Position numbers and translations under genes: made by a program
Source of the DNA: JBEKTY01 sp049515555
GTDB taxonomy: Bacteria; Planctomycetota; Planctomycetia; Pirellulales; Thermoguttaceae
Assembly (NCBI GenBank): GCA_049515555.1
Contig: JBEKTY010000093.1
Span: forward strand, 1-31,826
Direction: 5' to 3'
Length of the DNA stretch: 31,826 bases
The notes under the pieces: generated by a model
Databases searched by the model: none
What the model was told of the DNA's origin: nothing
The model's input: only the letters and a program-made list of their open reading frames with translations
In this document: piece by piece, positions 22,152-30,409 of the stretch
Layout: each line of letters opens with the position of its first letter
Position numbering within the stretch: the first letter of the stretch is position 1

Positions 22152-22337
22152 ATGGCCGTTCCAAAACGCCGACATTCCAATGCCCGAACCAACAGCCGCC
22201 GGGCCCAGCACGACAAGAAAGAGCCGCGGCACTTGACATACTGCCCCCAATGCAGCGGTGCGGTGCCGCCGCACACGGTTTGCCCGAAGTGCGGGCATTA
22301 TATGGGCCGCAAAGTAATGGATACGGAGACGACGTAG
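22152..22337 (+). CDS. rpmF: 50S ribosomal protein L32 (zinc form)
   Basis: 61 aa starting MAVPKRRHSNARTNSRRAQH. The zinc-binding pairs CPQC and CPKC are both present (the C+ form), ending CGHYMGRKVM. A promoter with consensus boxes lies just upstream. In many bacteria rpmF is followed by plsX and fabH before fabD; here fabD follows directly after 102 bp. Confidence 0.95.
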   Translation: MAVPKRRHSNARTNSRRAQHDKKEPRHLTYCPQCSGAVPPHTVCPKCGHYMGRKVMDTETT

Positions 22338-22355
22338 ACCGCGGAAGCGGATTTT

Positions 22356-22387
22356 GGTGGGGCTCGCTGCGCTCGACCCACCCTACT
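22356..22387. repeat. REP-like palindrome between rpmF and fabD
   Basis: GGTGGG (22356-22361) pairs with CCCACC (22377-22382) around GCTCGCTGCGCTCGA, starting 18 nt after the rpmF stop. The sequence resembles a dispersed element I recall from planctomycete genomes. Confidence 0.6.
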
Positions 22388-22439
22388 GGTTTTTTCGGCG
22401 ACAGGAACTCGTTAGGCATAGGCGTTCGGGGGGTGGATC

Positions 22440-23348
22440 TTGGGCCGGATCGCGTTTCTGTTTCCCGGGCAAGGGGCGCAGACAGTGGGCATGGGCCGGC
22501 GGCTGGCCGAGTCGCTGCCGGCCGCGCGGCAGCTCTACGACCGGGCCGCCGAGGTGCTGGGCTACGACCTGGCCAAGCTCTGCTTCGAGGGTCCGGCCGA
22601 CGACCTGGACTCGACCATCTATAGCCAGCCGGCGTTGTTCGTGACCAGTTTGGCGGCCCTGGAGTGGCTGCGGGCCCAGTCGCCGGAGGTGGTTTCGGCC
22701 TGCGAGGCGGCCGCCGGCCTGAGCCTGGGCGAGTATACGGCGATGGTCTTCGCCGGGATCATGGACTTCGACGACGGCCTGCTGTTGGTCCAGAAGCGGG
22801 GAGCGGCAATGCAGGAGGCGTCCGACGCCACGCCCAGCGGCATGGTCAGCATCCTGGGGTTGGAGCGTCCGCAGGTCGAGGCCCTATGTGCGAAGGCCCG
22901 GCAGGGCGAAACCCTGGAAATCGCCAACCTGTTGTGCCCGGGCACGATCGTGATTTCGGGGACCAACGCGGCCTGCGAGCGGGCGGCCGAGGCGGCCCCG
23001 TCGCTGGGGGCGATGAAGGCCGTGCCGCTGGCCGTGGCCGGGGCCTTCCATACCCCGATCATGCACCCGGCCGAAGAGCGTTGTGCCGAGGCCCTGGCCC
23101 AGGTGCCCTTGCACCGGCCGCGGATCCCCGTCGTGTTCAACGTCGATGCCCAGCCGCACGACGATCCCGAGGAGATCCGCCGCCTGATGGTCCGCCAGAT
23201 CCTGAACCCGGTCCGCTGGGAGGAATCGATGCGCTACCTGCTCGACCGGCAGTTCGATCGGTTCTACGAGGTGGGGCCGGGCCGGGTACTGCGGGGCTTG
23301 CTCCGCCGCATCGACCGCAAGGCCGACTGCCAGTGTGTTGAGGTGTAA
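22440..23348 (+). CDS. fabD: Malonyl-CoA:ACP transacylase
   Basis: FabD loads malonate onto the acyl carrier protein. The 302-aa product starts at a TTG (22440) with GGGGGGTGG just before it, placing FLFPGQGAQTVGMG at residues 7-20. The catalytic serine is S95 in GLSLGEY and the catalytic histidine H204 in GAFHTPIMHPA. The order rpmF-fabD-fabG-acpP-fabF is the standard fatty-acid cluster without plsX and fabH. The stop is followed immediately by an octamer array. Confidence 0.95.
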   Translation: MGRIAFLFPGQGAQTVGMGRRLAESLPAARQLYDRAAEVLGYDLAKLCFEGPADDLDSTIYSQPALFVTSLAALEWLRAQSPEVVSACEAAAGLSLGEYTAMVFAGIMDFDDGLLLVQKRGAAMQEASDATPSGMVSILGLERPQVEALCAKARQGETLEIANLLCPGTIVISGTNAACERAAEAAPSLGAMKAVPLAVAGAFHTPIMHPAEERCAEALAQVPLHRPRIPVVFNVDAQPHDDPEEIRRLMVRQILNPVRWEESMRYLLDRQFDRFYEVGPGRVLRGLLRRIDRKADCQCVEV

Positions 23349-23660
23349 GGAGGGATTTGGGGATTTGGGGATTTAGGGATTTAGGGATTTAGGGATTTAG
23401 GTTGCTCGTTTGTCCCCGTAGCCCTGATCCATCCAATACCACTGTCCCTAAATCCCCAAATCCCCAAATCCCTAAATCCCCAAATCCCTTTCTCTGTGAG
23501 CCCTGATCCATCCAATACCACTGTCCCTAAATCCCCAAATCCCTAAATCCCCAAATCCCTTTCTCTGTGAGCCCTGATCCATCCAATACCACTGTCCCTA
23601 AATCCCCAAATCCCCAAATCCCCAAATCCCCAAATCCCTAAATCCCTTTCTCTGTGAGCC
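23349..23660. repeat. Octamer arrays and nested tandem repeat between fabD and fabG
   Basis: 23349-23402 is an array of about six GGGATTTG/GGGATTTA octamers. From 23421, three tandem copies of a compound unit begin at 23421, 23500 and 23571. Each has a fixed 39 nt (GCCCTGATCC... and TTTCTCTGTGA) around 5, 4 and 6 inverted octamers (TAAATCCC/CAAATCCC), giving lengths of 79, 71 and 87 bp. A fourth copy is cut after 3 bases, 6 nt before the fabG ATG. The arms are complementary to the first array. Confidence 0.95.
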
Positions 23661-23666
23661 ACTTAC

Positions 23667-24434
23667 ATGGAGCAAACCGCCAGCCGTATTCGCGTGGATT
23701 TGGCCGGCCGGCCGGCCATTGTGACCGGCGCCGCCCGGGGCCTGGGTAGGGCTATTGCCCTGGCCCTGGCCGGCTGCGGGGCTAAGGTGGCCTGCGTGGA
23801 CGTGCAGGCCGAGGCCCTGGCCGAGACAGTCGGCGCCATCCGCCAGGCAGGCGGAACCGCTGAGCCCCTAGCCTGCGACGTCACCGCCGCGGTCGAAGTG
23901 CAGCAAGCGGTAGACCGCGTGGTCGGCCTGTGGGGCGGCCTGCAAATCCTCGTCAACAACGCCGGCATCACCCGCGACAACATGATCCTCCGCATGAAGG
24001 AGGAGCAGTGGGATGCCGTGCTGGCCATCAATCTGAAGGGGACTTTCCTGTTTTCCCGCGCGGCGGCCAAGCCCCTCATCAAGGGCCGCCAGGGGCGGAT
24101 CATCAACATCGCCAGCGTGTCGGGCCTGATGGGCAACCCGGGCCAGGCCAACTACTCGGCCTCGAAGGCGGGCGTGATCGGCCTGACCCGCACCCTGGCC
24201 AAGGAGTTGGCCGGCCGCAATGTGACGGTCAATGCCATCGCCCCCGGTTTTATCGCCACCGACATGACCGCCGCCTTGGGCGAGGAGCTGCTGGCCAAGA
24301 TCCGCGCGGAGATCCCCCTGGGTCGGCTCGGCGAGCCCCAGGACGTGGCCGATGCCGTACTGTTCCTGGCCAGCGACGCGGCGGCCTTCGTCACCGGTCA
24401 TGTCCTTACCGTCGATGGGGGGCTCACCGCATAA
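23667..24434 (+). CDS. fabG: 3-oxoacyl-ACP reductase
   Basis: FabG is the NADPH-dependent ketoreductase of fatty-acid elongation, of the short-chain dehydrogenase family. 255 aa: TGAARGLG (20-27) binds the cofactor, NNAG is at 97-100, and S150, Y163 and K167 form the active site in ANYSASK. GFIATDMTA and the ending VTGHVLTVDGGL are typical. There is no Shine-Dalgarno: the fabD-fabG array ends 6 nt before the ATG, which may weaken translation or supply a start region of its own. Confidence 0.95.
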   Translation: MEQTASRIRVDLAGRPAIVTGAARGLGRAIALALAGCGAKVACVDVQAEALAETVGAIRQAGGTAEPLACDVTAAVEVQQAVDRVVGLWGGLQILVNNAGITRDNMILRMKEEQWDAVLAINLKGTFLFSRAAAKPLIKGRQGRIINIASVSGLMGNPGQANYSASKAGVIGLTRTLAKELAGRNVTVNAIAPGFIATDMTAALGEELLAKIRAEIPLGRLGEPQDVADAVLFLASDAAAFVTGHVLTVDGGLTA

Positions 24435-24443
24435 TTTGCGGGG

Positions 24444-24478
24444 AGATATAGACACACAGCGGAAAAGTCGGTATATCT
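24444..24478. promoter_or_regulatory. Inverted repeat AGATATA...TATATCT upstream of acpP
   Basis: Perfect 7-bp arms at 24444-24450 and 24472-24478, spaced by 21 nt, in the 150-bp fabG-acpP gap. Their centres are 28 bp apart. This could be an operator or chance in an AT-rich patch. Confidence 0.3.
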
Positions 24479-24584
24479 TTCGGAGTTGCGCGTAAATCAG
24501 GGTGAGAAACTTGTATTAGCAGGCAAGGCGGGGGAAGCCGCCGGTGTGCACCCCCCATCCACCCGTTACTTGGAGGAGCCTCAG

Positions 24585-24842
24585 GTGGCCTCAGTCGAAG
24601 AACGTGTCATTGATATCGTTGCCGAGCAGCTTGGCGTGAGCAAGGACCAGATTACCCGCGAGACCTCATTCGTCAACGATCTGGGGGCCGATTCCCTCGA
24701 TACCGTGGAGCTGGTAATGGAACTCGAAGAGGAGTTCGACATCAACATCCCGGACGACGCGGCCGAGAAGATCCAAACCGTGGGGCAGGCCATCGATCAC
24801 ATCGAGAAGGCCGTCGGCGACAGCGAGGCGTCGTCGAGTTGA
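24585..24842 (+). CDS. acpP: Acyl carrier protein
   Basis: ACP carries growing acyl chains on a phosphopantetheine arm. The GTG at 24585 has GGAGGAG six bases upstream, giving an 85-aa protein; the frame extends back to 24486 without similarity. S37 in LGADSLDTVELVMELEEEFDI takes the phosphopantetheine. It is acidic throughout, with a serine-rich end. The frames of acpP and fabF overlap at the stop if a TTG start of fabF is used; otherwise 23 bp separate them. Confidence 0.96.
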   Translation: MASVEERVIDIVAEQLGVSKDQITRETSFVNDLGADSLDTVELVMELEEEFDINIPDDAAEKIQTVGQAIDHIEKAVGDSEASSS

Positions 24843-24865
24843 AGCAAGAGTTCACATCGAGTGCC

Positions 24866-26116
24866 ATGAAGCGGCGGGTTGTCGTCACAGGGATGGGGGC
24901 GGTTACCGCGCTGGGCCGCCACACCGAGGAGGTTTGGAGCCGCGTTTGCAACGGGCAGAGCGGCGTGCGGCCCATCACCCGCTTCGACACCACCCGCTTC
25001 CGGGTGCACTTCGGCGGCGAGATCGTCGATTGGTCGGTGGCCGGTTACGTCGACGCCCGCGAGGAGAAGCGGCTCGACCGCTTCACGCAGTACGCCCTGG
25101 TGGCGGGGATCGACGCCGTGCGGGACTCGGGCCTGGAGTTCGGCCGGGAAGACCTCTTCCGTTGCGGCGTGATGGTGGGCTCCGGCATCGGCGGCCTGTG
25201 CGAGATCGAGGTTCAGCATGGCCGGCTCATGGAAAAGGGCCCCGACAAGGTCTCGGCCTTCACCATTCCCAAGCTCATCGCCAACGCGGCCAGCGGGCAA
25301 CTGTCGATCCAATGGGGCCTGCGGGGGCCCAACGTGGCGATCGTCACCGCTTGTGCCAGCGCCACCAACGCCATCGGCGAAGCCTTCCGCCAGATCCAGT
25401 ACGGCGACGCCGACGTGATGATCAGCGGCGGCAGCGAGGCGGCCCTGACGCACATGGGCCTGGCCGGCTTCGCCGCCATGCGGGCCCTCTCGGAGCGCAA
25501 CGACGATCCGACCGCCGCCAGCCGGCCCTTCGACCGCGACCGCGACGGCTTCGTGCTCAGCGAAGGGGCGGGCGTGCTGGTGCTGGAAGAACTCGAGCAT
25601 GCCCGGGCCCGCAGCGCCCGCATCTACGCCGAGCTGCTGGGCTACGGCATGAGCGCCGACGGCGGCCACATCACCCAGCCCGACCGCGAGGGCATCGGCG
25701 CCGCGCATGCCATGCTGCTCTGCCTCCGCGACGCGCGGGTCGATCCGCAGGCGGTGGATTACATCAATGCCCACGGAACCAGCACCCCCCTGGGCGACGA
25801 GGCCGAGACCAAGGCCATCAAGTCGGTCTTCAAGGAGCATGCCTACCGGCTCAGCGTGTCGAGCACGAAGAGCCAGCTTGGCCACCTGCTGGGGGCCAGC
25901 GGGGGTGTCGAATTGATCTTCTCGGTGCTGGCCATCCGCGACGGCCTGATCCCGCCCACCATCAACTACTGCACGCCCGACCCGGGCTGCGACCTGGATT
26001 ACACCCCCAACCAGGCCCGGCAGCGGACGGTCCGCGTGGCGATGTCCAATAGTTTCGGCTTCGGCGGCCATAACGGCTCGCTGCTGGTGGGCCAACTGCG
26101 GGACGGCAGCCCGTAG
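24866..26116 (+). CDS. fabF: 3-oxoacyl-ACP synthase II
   Basis: FabF condenses malonyl-ACP with acyl-ACP. From the ATG at 24866 (opening MKRRVVVTGMGAVTALG) the protein has 416 aa, with the triad C163 (TACASATNA), H303 (NAHGTSTPLGD) and H340 (SQLGHLLGASGG), at the same numbers as in the E. coli enzyme. An in-frame TTG at 24839 overlaps the acpP stop and could be the true start by coupling. It is the last gene of the fab cluster. Confidence 0.95.
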   Translation: MKRRVVVTGMGAVTALGRHTEEVWSRVCNGQSGVRPITRFDTTRFRVHFGGEIVDWSVAGYVDAREEKRLDRFTQYALVAGIDAVRDSGLEFGREDLFRCGVMVGSGIGGLCEIEVQHGRLMEKGPDKVSAFTIPKLIANAASGQLSIQWGLRGPNVAIVTACASATNAIGEAFRQIQYGDADVMISGGSEAALTHMGLAGFAAMRALSERNDDPTAASRPFDRDRDGFVLSEGAGVLVLEELEHARARSARIYAELLGYGMSADGGHITQPDREGIGAAHAMLLCLRDARVDPQAVDYINAHGTSTPLGDEAETKAIKSVFKEHAYRLSVSSTKSQLGHLLGASGGVELIFSVLAIRDGLIPPTINYCTPDPGCDLDYTPNQARQRTVRVAMSNSFGFGGHNGSLLVGQLRDGSP

Positions 26117-26152
26117 GCCTAAGCTTTCACGCGAAGCAAGGAGGCTTCGAGC

Positions 26153-27241
26153 ATGGCGGCACGACTGTTTCTGGCGGCGATGATTACTTCGGCCCTGGCG
26201 GGCCCGGCCGTCGCGGAGGACCCGGCGCCGCCCACGTTCGCCGCCAGTGCCGCGCTGAGCCCGGCGGCCGGCCAGCCGCCGCGGCACTCGGCGGTGCGGG
26301 TCAGCACCGGCACGGGCACGCTGCCCAACGAGCAGGGGCAGGTATGGCGCGAGTACGACATCAGCCCCTACACCGCCCGCGTAACCACGACCAAGCGGCC
26401 CGAACAGGCCATGGTGGATTGGATCCTCCGCGAGACGGGCTACGAGGCCTGGCACGGCGAACCGCTGAGCGTGTTGAGCGCCACGCCCCGCACGCTGCGG
26501 GTCTATCACACGCCGCAAGTGCAGGCGGTCGTGGCCGACCTAGTCGAGCGGTTCGTGGCCAGCGAGGCGGAGACCAGCACCTTCAGCCTCCGCCTGATGA
26601 CCGTCGACAACCCGAGTTGGCGGGCCGCGGCCCAGCGAATCCTGCGGTCCGTGCCCGTGCAGACGCCCGGCGTTTGCGCCTGGGTGCTGCCCAAGGAGGA
26701 CGCGGCGGTGCTGCTGGCCCAGCTCCAGCGGCGGCCGGACTACCGCGAGCACAGCGCGCCCCACCTGTTGGTGGCCAGCGGGCAATCGACGGTGGTTTCC
26801 GGGATGCGGCCGCGGACCTACCTCCGCGACTTCGCCCCCCGGCCCGGCGCCTGGCAGGGGCTGGAGAGCCAGCCGGGCCAGGTCGACGAGGGGTTCGTCA
26901 TCGAGTTCAGCCCGCTGGTCGCGCTCGATCGCCGTACGATCGACGCCGCCATCCGCTGCGAGATCAACCAGGTCGAGAAGCTGCTGCCCGTCATGCTCGA
27001 AGTGGCCACGACGGCCTCGCCGCGGCAGCGGGCCAAGATCGACGTGCCGCAGGTCAGCCAATTCCGCTTCCACGAGCGGTTCCGCTGGCCGGTGGACCAG
27101 GTGTTGCTGGTGGGCCTGGGGGTGGTGCCGCTGCCCGTGCCCGCCGACAATGCACTCTCGCTGGCCGGCGTGCCGCTGCCGCTGCCCTCCGCGCCGCCCC
27201 GGGCCGACCTGCTCGTGCTGGTCGAAAGCAAGGGGCGGTAA
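26153..27241 (+). CDS. Secreted protein of unknown function, weakly secretin-like
   Basis: 362 aa. The start is set by AAGGAGG eight bases before the ATG. A signal peptide is clear (MAARLFLAAMITSALAGPAVA, cleavage AVA-ED). The mature part has a helix-strand region around TTTKRPEQAMVDWILRETG, a segment with QVQAVVADLVERFV of the kind found in secretin N-domains, and a C-terminal part (EGFVIEFSPLVALDRRTIDAAIRCEINQ, then QVLLVGLGVVPLPV and LLVLVESK) that recalls the secretin core's strand pattern. It is short for a secretin and lacks an obvious gate. It follows fabF by 36 bp and may share its transcript. Envelope location is inferred. Confidence 0.65.
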   Translation: MAARLFLAAMITSALAGPAVAEDPAPPTFAASAALSPAAGQPPRHSAVRVSTGTGTLPNEQGQVWREYDISPYTARVTTTKRPEQAMVDWILRETGYEAWHGEPLSVLSATPRTLRVYHTPQVQAVVADLVERFVASEAETSTFSLRLMTVDNPSWRAAAQRILRSVPVQTPGVCAWVLPKEDAAVLLAQLQRRPDYREHSAPHLLVASGQSTVVSGMRPRTYLRDFAPRPGAWQGLESQPGQVDEGFVIEFSPLVALDRRTIDAAIRCEINQVEKLLPVMLEVATTASPRQRAKIDVPQVSQFRFHERFRWPVDQVLLVGLGVVPLPVPADNALSLAGVPLPLPSAPPRADLLVLVESKGR

Positions 27242-27275
27242 GCCGCTGCCCCAGCCTGGGTTATGCACCAACCGT

Positions 27276-27347
27276 TCGTAGTGACCGCATTCATGCGGTC
27301 CTTGACCTGTTAATACTCTCCAAACCCGATAAATCGGGTCACTACGA
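27276..27347. terminator. Compound hairpin between convergent genes
   Basis: Outer stem TCGTAGTGACC (27276-27286) with GGTCACTACGA (27337-27347), 11 bp. Two inner hairpins, GACCGCAT-TC-ATGCGGTC (27283-27300) and ACCCGAT-AA-ATCGGGT (27324-27339), share bases with the outer stem, so the pairings compete. It starts 35 nt after the secreted-protein gene and could terminate in both directions. Confidence 0.75.
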
Positions 27348-27370
27348 GCCTCGGTGGATAATCCACGGCC

Positions 27371-30142
27371 CTAGCGGTCGAGGGATTCGATGCGCTTTTC
27401 GGCCTTGGCGCGTTCCAGGCCGGTCAGGCCCGGCAAGGCGGTCTGATACCAGTACTTGGCCCGGCCCAGGCAAGCCAGCCTGGCCGAGGCGGTGCCCTCG
27501 GCGGCGGCCCGGTCATACCAGGCGTCGGCCAGTTTCAGCCGGGCCGCGGCGTCGGTAGGTTGGGCCTGGTCCTGGACGGCCAGTTCTTTGAGCGGGCCGG
27601 CAGTTCCCCGGGCCAGCAGCGGCAGGCCCGCCGCCCAGTCGGCCTTGCCCAAACACAGGAACCGGCCGACCGCGGCATTGGCCTCCGCGTCGCCGGGATT
27701 GGTCTTCAAGAGCGCCCGGGCCTGCTCGATCTTGCCGTATTCCTGCTTGGCCTCCTTGAGGACCTTCAGCAGCGTGGCGATGCGCTTCAGCGCGGCGGGA
27801 TCGGCCGGTCTGCGGACGCGGTCGCGAATCAGGTTTCCCAGCTCGATGGCCGTATCGTACTGGTCGGCGGCGCCCAGCTCGGCCATCACCTGCGCGCCCG
27901 CATCAACGGCCTGGCCTTGCCCATGCGGCTGGCCGGGCAGCTTGAGGATCTGCGTCAGCGTATCGGCCTTCGAGCGGGGGGCGTCGATGGCGAACTCCCG
28001 GGCGGTCTGGTCGATGATCTGCAAGGCGGTACGCGGATCGCCGGCCTCGGCCGCCACCGCCCGGGCACGATCCAGCAGCACGAACCGGCCGGCCGGGTCG
28101 TGCTGCGTCTGGCCGGCCTGGCCGACCATCTCCGCCGAGAGGGCCAGCAGGGCCTCGCGGCTCCGGGCCTCCGCGTACCGCTTCTTGTACATCTCGCGGA
28201 CCAGGTTGAACGCCTTCTGTCGCATCGCCTCGTCGGGCAGCGGGAGCCGCGACGTGGCGACGGAAGGGGTTTCCGGCCCGGCCGGTACGCCGGCACCGCC
28301 GGACCCGGCCGGCACGAGCTCGAAGTTCCGCGGCTGGCTCCACTCGGTCCAATGGCCGCCGACCGAGGCCCGCACCTGCCACTGCCAGCCATGGCGATGG
28401 TTCTCGGGCACCAGCCCATTGAGGGTCAGATGGCAGATGTTGCCGACGAGCCGTGGAAAATCCATGGACGTTTTTGGATTGTTGTGCTCGGTGGCCGAAA
28501 CCTCGTAGAACTGGGCGCCTGCCACGGGCGTCCAGCGGAAGAGCCAGGGCGGGTTGGCGGCGCCCAGCGGGTCGATAGGCAGGCTCGCGCCGGCGACCGG
28601 CTCGATCGGGACCGGCGGGGCAAACGGCCCGGCCGGCTGCGACGAAACCGCGGGCGTGGCGGGACCCGGCGAAATTACCCCGGCGGCCGGCCCCGGCCTG
28701 ACCAGCGGGCCGGCTGGACCCGGTGCAACGTTCGCCACCCGGGCTAGCTCGGGCGGCGCCGCCGGATCCTTCCTCGCACGCAGGGCCCCAATCTCTTCGT
28801 CCGGCAAGTACCGCTGAAACACGGCCAGCTCGTCCAGCCGAACCCCCCGGCTGTTGCCCAAGCGAACAAAACTCTCCAGGTCGTCTTCGGCCATGGGAAA
28901 CCGGTCGCTGGCGTTGTACGATCGGTCGTTTACCGTGACCCGCAACCGGCCATGGCCCGCCGGGAGCTGCTGCCGCCGCACGGCCAGGAAGTTCCATTGC
29001 CCGGCCGGAACGGGCGCGGTGTGCAAGTGGACCAGCAGCCCGCCGCCGGGCCGGTTCTTGCTCCATCCGCGAACGCTCACCCCGCCGCCGGCCGCGATGC
29101 CCAGGAGCGGCTTGGTCGTGTGCTCGTTGAACCACCAGGTCTCGGCGTCGCTGGGCAGGTAGACCCAGACGGCCACCGTGTACTCGGCCTGCCTGTTGAG
29201 CAAGCCCCGCCGGAGTCGCAAGGGCGAGTCGCCCAGCTCGATCGCCCCGCCGAGCTTGCCTTGCGGGATGAACTTCAGGCCCCGGCCGGCGCCATGATTG
29301 CCCAGCCCGCTGAGGTCCTTTACCAGCAGCACTTCACCGCGCTGGTCGATCGTCTCGCGATCGAAGCTCATGTGGAGCACGAGGTTGCGGCCCAAGGGGC
29401 TGTGGGCAAGCGGACCGGGCTCGACCGTGGGGGCGTAAGTCCGCAGCACCTCGACCAGATCGTTCTCGCCGCGGGTGTCGGGGGTCTTCTCGTCGAGGCC
29501 CTGGCCGGCGGTGTGGGCCGCGACGGACTCCGCCGCGCCCGAGCCGGGCGCAGACCCGCCGCCCGCGCCGCCCGACGCCAGGGGGGAACCCGCCGGCGGG
29601 CGAAACGGCCCGACGACCATGATCGCACCCACCAGCAGCGCGGCCATCAATAGCAGTCCCAAGGCCACGTGCCAGCCGGTAAGGCGGCGGCCCGGAGCGA
29701 CCTTCTGTCTCTGGGCCGCTGCCATCCGGTCGGCCTGCCGCAAGCTGGGGGCGGCGTGGTCCGGGGTCAAGCCGCCGGCGGCCGCCGGCTCGGTCACCCC
29801 CAGCCACTCGAGGTCGAACACCTGGGCCGCTGGGGCCGGCTGACCGCCCGCCCCGCCGACGGGCTCCTGGGCCCGCAAACCCTCGTCGTACCGCGACTTC
29901 TTCTCCGGGTTCAGCAGGCAGAGCTTGGCCCCAGCCACCTCGTTGAGCAGCTTCTGCGACAGGGCCGAGTTCTGGCCCGACTGGTACGTCCGCAGGTGCG
30001 CCATCCGCTGGTCGGCGGCGGCCTCGATCACGTCCGGATCGTCTTCAAATCGCGGCACAGCCAGCAGCCGGTAATGGTCCGGCGGCTGTTCCTCCGGCGG
30101 AATGCCGAGCCACTTGTGATACGGATCAAAGCCTTGCGACAT
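27371..30142 (-). CDS. LamG-domain membrane protein with planctomycete N-terminal domain
   Basis: 923 aa from the ATG at 30142 (MSQGFDPYHKWLGIPPEEQ); the frame is open to 30385. Domains: a planctomycete N-terminal module (about 1-90, with ALSQKLLNEVAGAKLCLLNPEKKSRYDEGL, DnaJ-like in length and pattern); one transmembrane helix (about 155-180); a LamG/concanavalin-like domain (about 253-455, LVLHMSFDRE to LDELAVFQRYLPDEEI); a proline-rich linker; a fibronectin-III-like domain (about 565-655, PPWLFRWTPVAGAQFYEVS to WTEWSQPRNFEL); and a helical C-terminal third with possible TPR-like repeats. It probably exposes a ligand-binding domain outside the membrane. The exact role is unknown. Confidence 0.8.
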   Translation of the reverse strand: MSQGFDPYHKWLGIPPEEQPPDHYRLLAVPRFEDDPDVIEAAADQRMAHLRTYQSGQNSALSQKLLNEVAGAKLCLLNPEKKSRYDEGLRAQEPVGGAGGQPAPAAQVFDLEWLGVTEPAAAGGLTPDHAAPSLRQADRMAAAQRQKVAPGRRLTGWHVALGLLLMAALLVGAIMVVGPFRPPAGSPLASGGAGGGSAPGSGAAESVAAHTAGQGLDEKTPDTRGENDLVEVLRTYAPTVEPGPLAHSPLGRNLVLHMSFDRETIDQRGEVLLVKDLSGLGNHGAGRGLKFIPQGKLGGAIELGDSPLRLRRGLLNRQAEYTVAVWVYLPSDAETWWFNEHTTKPLLGIAAGGGVSVRGWSKNRPGGGLLVHLHTAPVPAGQWNFLAVRRQQLPAGHGRLRVTVNDRSYNASDRFPMAEDDLESFVRLGNSRGVRLDELAVFQRYLPDEEIGALRARKDPAAPPELARVANVAPGPAGPLVRPGPAAGVISPGPATPAVSSQPAGPFAPPVPIEPVAGASLPIDPLGAANPPWLFRWTPVAGAQFYEVSATEHNNPKTSMDFPRLVGNICHLTLNGLVPENHRHGWQWQVRASVGGHWTEWSQPRNFELVPAGSGGAGVPAGPETPSVATSRLPLPDEAMRQKAFNLVREMYKKRYAEARSREALLALSAEMVGQAGQTQHDPAGRFVLLDRARAVAAEAGDPRTALQIIDQTAREFAIDAPRSKADTLTQILKLPGQPHGQGQAVDAGAQVMAELGAADQYDTAIELGNLIRDRVRRPADPAALKRIATLLKVLKEAKQEYGKIEQARALLKTNPGDAEANAAVGRFLCLGKADWAAGLPLLARGTAGPLKELAVQDQAQPTDAAARLKLADAWYDRAAAEGTASARLACLGRAKYWYQTALPGLTGLERAKAEKRIESLDR

Positions 30143-30267
30143 CACCGACCCCGTGCCAGCGAGTGTACCGCGAATCGTTCCTTCATAATACTGCAATTTT
30201 ATTGGCCGGGCGCCGGGATATTCGACGCCGGCCCCCCCGGTCCCCGGCTGAGTTCCACTCGTTTCCC

Positions 30268-30297
30268 TTGCAGCCCCGCGCGGCCCGAGATTATAAT
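30268..30297 (+). promoter_or_regulatory. Promoter of metK
   Basis: TTGCAG (30268-30273), 18-nt spacer, TATAAT (30292-30297). It gives a leader of about 105 nt. I looked for a SAM riboswitch in it and saw none of the known conserved cores. Confidence 0.65.
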
Positions 30298-30409
30298 GAT
30301 TCGTTTTGATCTGCCCGGAATCTTCCGGCCGTGCCGTTGCCCCGCCGCCGGGCCGGATCGAAGCACACGCCTTCCGACGAAACATCAGTCACTCCAGGAG
30401 GTTTTTGAC

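Noticed and set aside
23349..23660. CRISPR array
   Set aside because: The repeat units are 8 bp within a compound unit of about 80 bp, without unique spacers; no cas gene is near.
24797..26518. 573-codon minus-strand ORF over fabF
   Set aside because: It is antisense to fabF with low-complexity composition (G, A, H, R and Q rich); a GC-driven shadow.
29669..30409. N-terminal extension of metK
   Set aside because: It covers the LamG gene antisense; AGGAGG and the GTG at 30410 give the normal MetK start.
30298..30409. SAM riboswitch before metK
   Set aside because: The leader of about 105 nt shows none of the known SAM riboswitch core sequences and no terminator or sequester hairpin.
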